Part shown: piece after piece, positions 1 to 6,305 of the stretch
Position numbering within the stretch: position 1 is the stretch's first letter
Layout: every line of letters begins with the position of its first letter
Assembly (NCBI GenBank): GCA_011056825.1
Contig: DSBH01000209.1
Span: forward strand, 1 to 11,840
Origin: Deltaproteobacteria bacterium
GTDB taxonomy: Bacteria > Desulfobacterota > Syntrophia > Syntrophales > UBA2210
DNA length: 11,840 nt
Direction: 5' to 3'
Made by a program: the position numbers and the translations under genes
The notes under the pieces: generated by a model
The model's database searches: none
Told to the model about the DNA's origin: nothing
What the model saw: the letters and a program-made list of their open reading frames with translations, nothing else

Positions 1-1203
1 GTACAGAAGAAACAGACAGTCCCGGATTTTTTTGTAAGCTCCCTGTCCGCGGCGTTTCGCAAGCGATATTTCCCCGGCGTGCCGGAGGCCCTTTGGAACG
101 ACTGGCACTGGCAGGTCCGAAACGGCATTAGAAGCTGCGACGAACTCACGCGTATACTCCATTTAAGCGACGATGAGAAAAACGCTCTTGAGCCCGCGAA
201 GAATCGGCTTCCTCTGCTGATCACACCTTACTATGCGAGCCTCATGGACCCCGCCGATCCTCTGCAGCCGATCCGCAGGACCATGGTCCCCGTGACGGCC
301 GAATTGATCCGGTCGCCGGGAGAACAGGACGACCCCCTGTCGGAGGAGCCCTATACCCCCGTTCCCGGACTCGTTCACCGTTATCCCGACCGGGTTCTCT
401 TTCTCGTGTCCGATGTCTGCGCGGGATACTGCCGATATTGCACCCGCTCCCGACTTGTTGGGCGACGCCCCGACGGCGCCGGACGGATCATGGACCGGTG
501 GAACGCCGGCATCGAATATATCGCGTCAAACCCCCGTATTCGGGATATTCTCATCTCAGGGGGAGACCCCCTGATGCTGTCCGATGAGCGACTCGAGTGG
601 CTTCTGCAACGATTGAGCGCCATACCCCATGTGGAAATCCTCCGTATCGGTACGAAGGTCCCGGCTACACTGCCACAGCGGATCACCTTTCCGCTTGTCC
701 GCATGCTGAAACGCTACCAGCCGCTCTGGATGAATATTCACTGCACCCATCCCGACGAGCTGACGGAGGAAATGCGCGAGGCATGCCGCCGGCTGGCCGA
801 CGCGGGCATTCCTCTTCAGAGCCAGACCGTCCTTCTCGCCGGCGTCAATGACCGTACGGCCACGCTGATGGACCTGTTCCACGAACTGCTTCGCATGCGC
901 GTGAGACCCTACTATCTCTTTCAGTGCGACCCCATCTCCGGCTCGGGACACTTCAGGACGCCGCTTGCCGCCGGGCTTTCCATCATGCAGGAACTGCGCG
1001 GCTATACGACAGGATTCGCCGTTCCGCTTTATGTCATCGACACTCCCGGCGGGGGCGGCAAGATTCCTGTCATGCCCGAGTGTGTCATGGGACAGGAAGG
1101 CGACACGGTGGTGCTGAAAAATTTCGAGGGAAAGCTGTACCGGTACAGGGACAACGCGGCTCTTTCCCACGCCCTGCTCGACCGCCGGTGGAACGAACAA
1201 TGA
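1..1203 (+). CDS. kamA: Lysine 2,3-aminomutase (KamA family), 5' end cut by window edge
   Basis: Radical SAM, PLP-dependent aminomutase that would move the alpha-amino group of an amino acid (most likely L-lysine) to the beta carbon. The frame is open from base 1. The GTG at 79 lies inside the conserved block FPGVPEALWNDWHWQV, so the true start is left of the window; 400 residues are visible, against about 416 for the clostridial enzyme, so little is missing. The 4Fe-4S motif CAGYCRYC has its cysteines at bases 418, 430 and 439. The PLP lysine is in PGGGGK (base 1060). Two aspartates (bases 928 and 1039) sit at the same spacing from that lysine as the lysine-binding Asp293 and Asp330 of the Clostridium subterminale enzyme, which argues for lysine rather than glutamate as substrate. 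The length argues against the shorter EF-P enzyme EpmB. It is the first visible gene of the ligase/acetyltransferase operon. Family is very sure; substrate is inferred. Confidence 0.93.
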   Translation, partial: VQKKQTVPDFFVSSLSAAFRKRYFPGVPEALWNDWHWQVRNGIRSCDELTRILHLSDDEKNALEPAKNRLPLLITPYYASLMDPADPLQPIRRTMVPVTAELIRSPGEQDDPLSEEPYTPVPGLVHRYPDRVLFLVSDVCAGYCRYCTRSRLVGRRPDGAGRIMDRWNAGIEYIASNPRIRDILISGGDPLMLSDERLEWLLQRLSAIPHVEILRIGTKVPATLPQRITFPLVRMLKRYQPLWMNIHCTHPDELTEEMREACRRLADAGIPLQSQTVLLAGVNDRTATLMDLFHELLRMRVRPYYLFQCDPISGSGHFRTPLAAGLSIMQELRGYTTGFAVPLYVIDTPGGGGKIPVMPECVMGQEGDTVVLKNFEGKLYRYRDNAALSHALLDRRWNEQ

Positions 1204-2198
1204 ACATCGGCATTACATTTGACAGCATTGAGGAATACCTGCGTGCCGGCGTGAGCAGGGAAACGGCGGCCGAGTTCGACCGGGAAGAAACGATAGAGGC
1301 CATAGCAACGGCATTGCGGGATCTCGGACACACGCCCGATATCATAGGCAACATCCGGTCCCTCGTAAAACGCCTGGCCACCGGTGACCGAGGGGACCTG
1401 GTATTCAACATCGCCGAAGGCCTTAAGGGGTTCGGCCGCGAAGCCCAGGTCCCGGCATTGCTTGATGCGTACGATATTCCCTATACCTTCTCCGATCCCC
1501 TGGCACTGGCGATCACCTTACACAAAGGTATGGCGAAGCACGTGATCCGCGATCTCGGAATTTCAACGCCCGATTTCGCGGTGGTGCACACGCCGGATGA
1601 CGCGAAACACGTCCACCTGATACGACCGTTATTCGTCAAGCCAGTGGCCGAGGGAACCAGCAAGGGCGTTACACCCGCGTCCAGAGTAAACGATACGCGG
1701 GCTCTTGTCGCCCGGTGCGCCCGCATCATTACCTCCTTCGGTCAGCCTGCCCTGGTGGAAACGTACCTGCCGGGACGGGAATTTACCGCAGGCATTCTCG
1801 GAACGGGAGACAAGGCGTTCTGCTTCGGCGTTCTCGAGGTGCTGGTGCATGACAAGGCGGACCGGGGCATTTATACTTTCAAGAGCAAGGAACGATACCT
1901 GGAGAGGGTAACTTATCGTGTCGCCGGTGACGACGCGTCCCGAGGGGCGGCGGTAATAGCCCTGCAGGCGTGGCGCGGCCTGGGTTGCCGAGACGCCGGC
2001 CGCGTCGACGTCAGAGAGGACGGGGCAGGCAACCCGAACATCATTGACATAAATCCCCTGGCCGGTCTTCACCCGGTGCATTCGGACCTGTCCATTCTTG
2101 CCGCGAAAACAGGCATGTCGTACCGCAACCTCATCGCCGTCATCCTCGAGTCGGCCCTGGAGCGGGTGCACCGTCCCGCAACAGCGGCGGCATCATGA
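1200..2198 (+). CDS. ATP-grasp ligase, D-Ala-D-Ala ligase-like (first paralogue)
   Basis: 332-residue cytosolic ligase of the D-alanine-D-alanine ligase fold, expected to join a carboxylate to an amine through an acyl phosphate with ATP. The ATG at 1200 overlaps the kamA stop (ATGA); starts further upstream in this frame lie inside kamA. Seen in order: an N-terminal region with NIAEGLKGFGREAQVPALL (about 70-88), the ATP-binding FVKP (145-148), the glycine-rich loop EGTSKGV (151-157), VETYLPGREF (186-195), and the metal-binding end with D270 in GRVD and D283/N285 in DINPLAGL. Position 283 is Asp where most relatives have Glu. The usual Ddl N-terminal GGxSxE signature is absent, so a housekeeping cell-wall role is unlikely. 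Its context between an aminomutase and a second ligase suggests that its substrate is a beta-amino acid or a conjugate of one. Fold is sure; substrate unknown. Confidence 0.87.
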   Translation: MNIGITFDSIEEYLRAGVSRETAAEFDREETIEAIATALRDLGHTPDIIGNIRSLVKRLATGDRGDLVFNIAEGLKGFGREAQVPALLDAYDIPYTFSDPLALAITLHKGMAKHVIRDLGISTPDFAVVHTPDDAKHVHLIRPLFVKPVAEGTSKGVTPASRVNDTRALVARCARIITSFGQPALVETYLPGREFTAGILGTGDKAFCFGVLEVLVHDKADRGIYTFKSKERYLERVTYRVAGDDASRGAAVIALQAWRGLGCRDAGRVDVREDGAGNPNIIDINPLAGLHPVHSDLSILAAKTGMSYRNLIAVILESALERVHRPATAAAS

Positions 2199-3202
2199 AA
2201 AAAGCCGCTCGCATCGCCCTTGTTCACAACATTCCGGCTGCGCCCGGACATCCTGCCGCCTCAGCCTCCCTCGACGTCCTCGATCAGGTCAACGCGGTTG
2301 ATCTCGCCCTGCAAAAACTGGGATATGATTCCACGCGGATAACCCTGGCCAAAGATCCTTTGTCTTTCATAAAGCGTTTCCGGCGGGAACGAGTCGACGC
2401 AGCATTCAACCTCTGCGAAACGGTGGACGAAGACGCCTCTCTCGCTGCCCACCCGGCTGCGTTACTTGAGTTACTGGACACGCCGTTCACGGGCTCCCCG
2501 TCGCGGGCGCTCATGTACACCACGGACAAGGCGGCGGCTAAACTGATCATGACCGCTTCCGGTGTTTCGACTCCTCCGTTCGTCACGTTCGGAAACGGGA
2601 TGAACGGAGACCCGTCCGTCCTGGCCACCCCGCTTATCGTGAAACCCCGTTTCGAAGACGGCGGCATCGGCATAGGCAGTGAATCCGTTTTCGAAAACAC
2701 GCGCGATCTGGATAGGGCGCTGCCGGGCATATGTGAGCGTTTCGGGGCCGTCATCGTGGAGGAATACATCGCGGGCAGGGAATTCAACATTTCCCTGTTC
2801 GGCGACCCCGAACCGGAGGTTCTGCCTGTCGCGGAAATCGATTTTTCAACCTTTCCGGACAGGCTCTATCCGGTCCTCGGATACCGGGCGAAATGGGAGA
2901 AGGACTCACCCGAGTATACACACAGTCCCCGCCGGTTTCCGCATGATCTGTCCGGGGACCTGCGGGTCGCCCTGCGCGAAACCGCCCTGCGCTGTTTCAG
3001 ACTGTTCGGACTGCGTGATTACGGGCGTGTCGACCTCCGCGTGACCGACGGCGGACACGTTTTCGTCCTGGAAGTGAACGCTAATCCATGCCTCAGTCTC
3101 GACGCGGGGTTCGCCGCGGCCCTCGAAAACAGCGGCGTCTCATACACCGACATGGTCGAACGCATGATCAACTGGACACTTCACCGAGTGGGGCGACCAT
3201 GA
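2195..3202 (+). CDS. ATP-grasp ligase, D-Ala-D-Ala ligase-like (second paralogue)
   Basis: 335-residue ATP-grasp enzyme. Its ATG overlaps the stop of the preceding ligase (ATGA). Visible motifs: FNLCET (71-76) in the N-terminal domain, ATP-binding IVKP (148-151), glycine loop EDGGIGI (154-160), VEEYIAGREFN (188-198), and metal ligands D280 in DYGRVD and E293/N295 in LEVNANP. All core ATP-grasp residues look intact. It differs clearly from the first ligase in the N-terminal domain and in the region between about 205 and 250, which includes the segment AKWEKDSPEYTHSP, so the two are not recent duplicates and probably act on different substrates or at successive steps. It could form the second amide of a short peptide, or the two could work as a heteromer. 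Shine-Dalgarno is poor, so translation is probably coupled to the gene upstream. It is not a likely housekeeping ddl gene, as there are no cell-wall genes nearby. Confidence 0.87.
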   Translation: MKKAARIALVHNIPAAPGHPAASASLDVLDQVNAVDLALQKLGYDSTRITLAKDPLSFIKRFRRERVDAAFNLCETVDEDASLAAHPAALLELLDTPFTGSPSRALMYTTDKAAAKLIMTASGVSTPPFVTFGNGMNGDPSVLATPLIVKPRFEDGGIGIGSESVFENTRDLDRALPGICERFGAVIVEEYIAGREFNISLFGDPEPEVLPVAEIDFSTFPDRLYPVLGYRAKWEKDSPEYTHSPRRFPHDLSGDLRVALRETALRCFRLFGLRDYGRVDLRVTDGGHVFVLEVNANPCLSLDAGFAAALENSGVSYTDMVERMINWTLHRVGRP

Positions 3203-3681
3203 TACGGATCATCACTCCCCCCGACAGGGAAGGAATCCTTCGGCTTCTGCGGGCCGCTCGCGTATTCCGGGACGATGAGCTGCCCGTGGCCGCTGAACTG
3301 GTCGACACGTTTCTCGAACGGGGACCGGCGAGCGGATACGAGGCGTACTGCCGTGACGTGGGCACGATCCGGCCGGCAGGTTTTATCTGCTTCGGACCTG
3401 TCCCCCTTACCGAACGATCCTTCGACTTGTACTGGCTCGCGGTCGATCCGCGGGCTGGTCGTCGCGGCTTGGGAACGGAACTTGTGAAGTATTCGGAAAC
3501 AGCCGTGGCGCACCGCGGCGGCGGATCCCTGTACATTGAAACGTCGTCCACGCCGCTCTACAAGACGGCGCGAACGTTCTACGAGAAGCGGGGGTTCGTC
3601 CGGGAGGCCCTTCTGCGGGATTTTTATCGCCCGGGCGACCACAAAATCATCTTCGTCAAGCGGATTCCGCACACAGAATAA
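3199..3681 (+). CDS. GNAT-family N-acetyltransferase
   Basis: 160-residue GNAT protein, expected to transfer an acetyl group from acetyl-CoA to an amine. The ATG at 3199 overlaps the stop of the second ligase (ATGA); the frame stays open upstream to 3088 but only inside that ligase. The acetyl-CoA motif A is clear: a beta strand (FDLYWLAVDP, 75-84) followed by RRGLGT (88-93). The later part, TSSTPLYKTARTFYEKRGF (115-133), is the usual motif B helix, and the C-terminus has DFYRPGDHKIIFVKR. In methanogens and some bacteria a GNAT protein (AblB) acetylates beta-lysine made by AblA to give the osmolyte N-epsilon-acetyl-beta-lysine. This protein is much shorter than AblB and lies behind two ligases, so it may act on a ligated product, on free beta-lysine, or as a self-protection enzyme. 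Last gene of the operon; the next gene runs the other way. Confidence 0.85.
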   Translation: MIRIITPPDREGILRLLRAARVFRDDELPVAAELVDTFLERGPASGYEAYCRDVGTIRPAGFICFGPVPLTERSFDLYWLAVDPRAGRRGLGTELVKYSETAVAHRGGGSLYIETSSTPLYKTARTFYEKRGFVREALLRDFYRPGDHKIIFVKRIPHTE

Positions 3682-3690
3682 CCGGACGTC

Positions 3691-4200
3691 CTACTCCCCG
3701 TACCCGTCCAGTATCAGCTCGGAAAGCTCCCGGCGCTCCGACGCCTGGCCACGGCGGGCGGGACGACCCAGGGCCACCACGGCGGCCAGTTTCATTTCCT
3801 TCGGAATGCCGAGCAGGTCCTTCACCGCTTCGGCCTGGTTCAGTATCTGTCCGAGCCATACCGCACCCAGGCCGATTCCGTGGGCCGCCAGCAGCATGTT
3901 TTCCACGCAGGCCCCCAGCGCCATGTAATCTTTTATTTCGTCGTACATGGCGGTTGGATCGGCGCAAACGGCGATACAGACCCGGGACGATGCAATAATT
4001 TCACCGTCGGTGGTGTACCGGGCGAGTTTCTGCAGCATATCGACATCGTCGACAACGAGAAACCGCCAGGGCTGGTTGTTCAACCCAGAAGGGGCCCACG
4101 AACCGGCCTTCAGGATTTCACGTATCTCCCCCCGCTTCACCGCTTCGTCGGTGAATTCCCGCACGCTTCTCCTGGAATAGATGCCTTCAAGTAGTTCCAT
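3691..4200 (-). CDS. Nitroreductase-family FMN oxidoreductase
   Basis: 169-residue flavoprotein of the nitroreductase superfamily, expected to use FMN and NAD(P)H for two-electron reductions; the physiological substrate cannot be read from sequence. Seen: the FMN-phosphate-binding start SRRSVREF (9-16), APSGLNNQPW (36-45), the central helix with LGACVENMLLAAHGIGLGAVWLG (95-117), and the closing ALGRPARR (143-150). It is at the short end for the family, with no ferredoxin or other added domain. The ATG at 4200 has GAGGTG a few bases upstream, and that site overlaps the end of the TrpR-like gene, so the two are probably cotranscribed. The stop lies 9 bases from the stop of the convergent acetyltransferase gene. 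Confidence 0.88.
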   Translation of the reverse strand: MELLEGIYSRRSVREFTDEAVKRGEIREILKAGSWAPSGLNNQPWRFLVVDDVDMLQKLARYTTDGEIIASSRVCIAVCADPTAMYDEIKDYMALGACVENMLLAAHGIGLGAVWLGQILNQAEAVKDLLGIPKEMKLAAVVALGRPARRGQASERRELSELILDGYGE

Positions 4201-4206
4201 AACACC

Positions 4207-4521
4207 TCACTTGCCCCGCTTTTTCTCCGGTTTGTTTCCGGCGTTTTTTTTCTTCCGGGCGTCGTAACCATCAAGAATGCCGCGGATGATGGAATGTTCG
4301 TCTTTCAGGAGCTTCGATCCCCTGGTTATTTTACACAGGCTGATGTGATAATCGGCGGCGATACTCCGCTGGGTCCTGCCGGCGTGAAGATCCTTCAGCA
4401 ACCGCCACCGCAGGGTGAGAACACGGCGTTCCTTTTCGGTGAAAATTTCATGAAAAAACCGCTCCATGGTTTCAGTGTCATTGATGCCGGCGAATATTTC
4501 TATCAGTTCTTTTTCGGACAT
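4207..4521 (-). CDS. TrpR-family transcriptional repressor-like protein
   Basis: 104-residue all-helical DNA-binding protein of the Trp repressor family. The segment FFHEIFTEKERRVLTLRWRL (22-41) matches the TrpR core helices, and QRSIAADYHISLCKITRGSK (51-70) is its helix-turn-helix. Aligned by eye with E. coli TrpR, residues that contact tryptophan appear kept: T28 for Thr44, R38 for Arg54, R67 for Arg84 and G68 for Gly85; Ser88 is replaced by Leu. It may therefore sense tryptophan or an indole compound, but this is inference. The lysine-rich tail (89-104) is extra. The ATG at 4521 is chosen over an upstream TTG at 4548 because AAGGA lies 7 bases before it. It follows gspE by 50 bases and precedes the nitroreductase. 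No trp biosynthesis gene is visible and its target is unknown. Confidence 0.82.
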   Translation of the reverse strand: MSEKELIEIFAGINDTETMERFFHEIFTEKERRVLTLRWRLLKDLHAGRTQRSIAADYHISLCKITRGSKLLKDEHSIIRGILDGYDARKKKNAGNKPEKKRGK

Positions 4522-4527
4522 GACCGT

Positions 4528-4536
4528 TTCCTTCCC
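4528..4536 (-). promoter_or_regulatory. Ribosome binding site deciding the trpR-like start
   Basis: On the minus strand this reads GGGAAGGAA, with AAGGA ending 7 bases before the ATG at 4521. It supports that ATG over the in-frame TTG at 4548, which would add nine residues that do not belong to the TrpR fold. Confidence 0.7.
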
Positions 4537-4571
4537 TGCCGTTGACAAAAACGTCTTTCGACAGCCGCGGT

Positions 4572-6305
4572 TCAGGTTCTGGTGACCCTGAACACTTCCT
4601 CGATGGTGGTGACGCCATCCATGACTTTCCTGACACCGTCCTGCAGAAGCGTCATCATGCCCGCCTTCACGGCGACCTCCCGTATTCTGTTCGCATCGGC
4701 GGTGGTAAGAACCAGTTTCTTCAGTTCGTCGTCGAAAACCATCATTTCAAAAATGGCCGTCCGTCCCCTGAAACCCGTATTCATGCAGGCGGGACATCCC
4801 ACGCTCCGGTAGACGGTACGGCCGTTGAACAGGTCGGGGTCGGCTCCGATTTTCTCCAGCGCTTCTCCGTCGGGGACATAGGATTCCCGGCATTCCGTGC
4901 AGAGCACGCGCACGAGTCGCTGCGCTATAACCGCGATTACCGAAGACGACACGAGAAACGGTTCGATGCCCATGTCGGTAATGCGGGTGATGGCGCCGGC
5001 GGCATCGTTCGTGTGCAGCGTCGAAAACACCAGGTGCCCGGTCAGGGACGATTGAATGGCGATTTCCGCCGTTTCACGGTCGCGGATCTCTCCCACGAGA
5101 ATCACGTCCGGGTCCTGCCGAACAATCGACCGCAGTCCGCGGGCAAAGGTCAAGTCTATTTTCGGGTTAACCTGGATCTGGCCGATGCCGTTCATCTGGT
5201 ATTCCACGGGATCCTCGATGGTGATGATATTGATCTCGGGATTGTTGATCGTCGAAAGCGCCCCGTACAGCGTGGTGGTTTTGCCGCTGCCCGTGGGACC
5301 GGTCACGAGTATGATGCCGTGAGGCGAATGTATGAGACCGTCGAAGAGACGAAGTCTTTTTTCGTCGATACCCAGGTCGTCAAGCCTGAATATGACGCCC
5401 GTCTTGTCGAGCAGCCTGAGGACGACCCGCTCCCCGAAGGCGGTGGGAATGACGGAGACGCGGATATCCACTTCCTTGTCGCCGATCCTGATGTCGATGC
5501 GGCCGTCCTGGGGAAGACGTTTCTCCGCGATATTGAGTCTCGCCATGACCTTGACGCGCGACACCAGGGCTGACTGAATGTGCTTCGGAAGGTTCAGGCT
5601 GTTATAGAGAACGCCGTCGATGCGGTACCGAACGGTGACCGTGTGCTGGTAAGGCTCAAGGTGAATATCGCTGGCCCGTTCCTTGACGGCCCGGGACAGA
5701 ATCAGGTTGACCAGCTTGATAACGGGCGCGTCGCTGGTGTCGTCGAGCAGGTCCGCCGTTTCCTCGATTTCAGATATGATGCTGTCCGGCGATTCCTCGT
5801 CCATGTCCTGGACGAATTCCTCGGCCGACCCCGTCTGCTCGTCGTAGGCCCGGTTTATGGCGGACAGAATGGCCGCCTGCGTGGAGAGCACGACCGGCGC
5901 GTCATTCCATTCGAGAAGATTGCGAAGATCATCAAGAGGCTGAAAATTCGTGGGATCGCGCAGGGCGATCACCCTGCCGCCAGGAAGGTCGAGGGGTATC
6001 ATGAGGTGCTTTTTCAGATACTGTATGGACACGGTCCGGGTAAAGTCCAGCCGCGCATCGTCGAGTGACAGCTCGGTGTGCAGGGGCAGGTCAAAACGCC
6101 GTCCCATCTCTTTCAGGAACTCCGCCTCGGTGACTACCTTTCGATTGATCAGATCCTCCGCCAGGCCCGTTCCCGCCGGCACATCCGTCCCGGCGCCGCC
6201 CAAGAAGTCATCGCCCCTGGTGGGACGACCTTCCGTGACGTCGTCGCCCGTCGCGGGAGCATGGTTGCCGGCCGGTGAACGAATTTTCTCCACGAACGCT
6301 TTCAC
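4572..6305 (-). CDS. gspE: Type II secretion system motor ATPase GspE
   Basis: 577-residue cytoplasmic hexameric ATPase that powers pseudopilus assembly in the T2SS. The start is a GTG at 6305 overlapping the gspD stop (GTGA), with GGGAG 7 bases upstream inside the last gspD codons; the frame is open further upstream but only across gspD. An N-terminal GspE/MshE-type domain (about 45-155) is followed by an acidic linker (160-190), then the N2 domain (about 194-310) and the ATPase core: Walker A GPTGSGKTTT (336-345), Asp box ITIEDPVEY (361-369), Walker B with ILVGEIRD (402-409) and His box GHLVFSTLHTND (423-434). The zinc-binding CxxC pairs are C469/C472 and C504/C507. PilB-type pilus ATPases are close relatives, but the gspC and gspD neighbours support T2SS. 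All catalytic motifs are intact. Confidence 0.95.
   Translation of the reverse strand: MKAFVEKIRSPAGNHAPATGDDVTEGRPTRGDDFLGGAGTDVPAGTGLAEDLINRKVVTEAEFLKEMGRRFDLPLHTELSLDDARLDFTRTVSIQYLKKHLMIPLDLPGGRVIALRDPTNFQPLDDLRNLLEWNDAPVVLSTQAAILSAINRAYDEQTGSAEEFVQDMDEESPDSIISEIEETADLLDDTSDAPVIKLVNLILSRAVKERASDIHLEPYQHTVTVRYRIDGVLYNSLNLPKHIQSALVSRVKVMARLNIAEKRLPQDGRIDIRIGDKEVDIRVSVIPTAFGERVVLRLLDKTGVIFRLDDLGIDEKRLRLFDGLIHSPHGIILVTGPTGSGKTTTLYGALSTINNPEINIITIEDPVEYQMNGIGQIQVNPKIDLTFARGLRSIVRQDPDVILVGEIRDRETAEIAIQSSLTGHLVFSTLHTNDAAGAITRITDMGIEPFLVSSSVIAVIAQRLVRVLCTECRESYVPDGEALEKIGADPDLFNGRTVYRSVGCPACMNTGFRGRTAIFEMMVFDDELKKLVLTTADANRIREVAVKAGMMTLLQDGVRKVMDGVTTIEEVFRVTRT

Noticed and set aside
79..81. GTG at 79 as the start of kamA
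   Set aside because: Upstream codons in the same frame are open to the window edge and encode the conserved KamA block beginning FPGVPEALW, so the gene starts outside the window.
924..1199. Upstream extension of the first ATP-grasp ligase into kamA
   Set aside because: It would overlap a strongly conserved kamA region, and the arginine-rich translation has no ligase character. The ATG at 1200 fits the family start and the ATGA pattern.
1200..3202. Housekeeping D-alanine-D-alanine ligase genes (ddl)
   Set aside because: There are two unlike copies, neither has the usual Ddl N-terminal signature, no mur or fts genes are present, and both are fused by overlap to aminomutase and acetyltransferase genes.
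3684..3709. GGACG and CGTCC inverted repeat between the convergent gene ends, as a possible terminator
   Set aside because: Five pairs with a loop of about 16 bases and no T-run on either strand.
4547..4563. Minus-strand TGTC-GAAA-GACG hairpin followed by five T's between gspE and the trpR-like gene, as a possible terminator or attenuator
   Set aside because: The stem is only 4 base pairs including one G-T wobble, so it is too weak to call despite the stable GNRA-type loop. The T-run makes it worth remembering if transcript ends are found there.
4542..4575. TTGACA on the plus strand at 4542, resembling a -35 promoter box
   Set aside because: No -10-like box lies about 17 bases downstream, and the only genes on that side run on the minus strand.
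4542..5573. Long plus-strand open frame of 343 codons opposite gspE
   Set aside because: It is the antisense of clear gspE coding sequence. The translation is rich in His, Asp and Arg with no recognisable domain, as expected from GC-rich codon bias.
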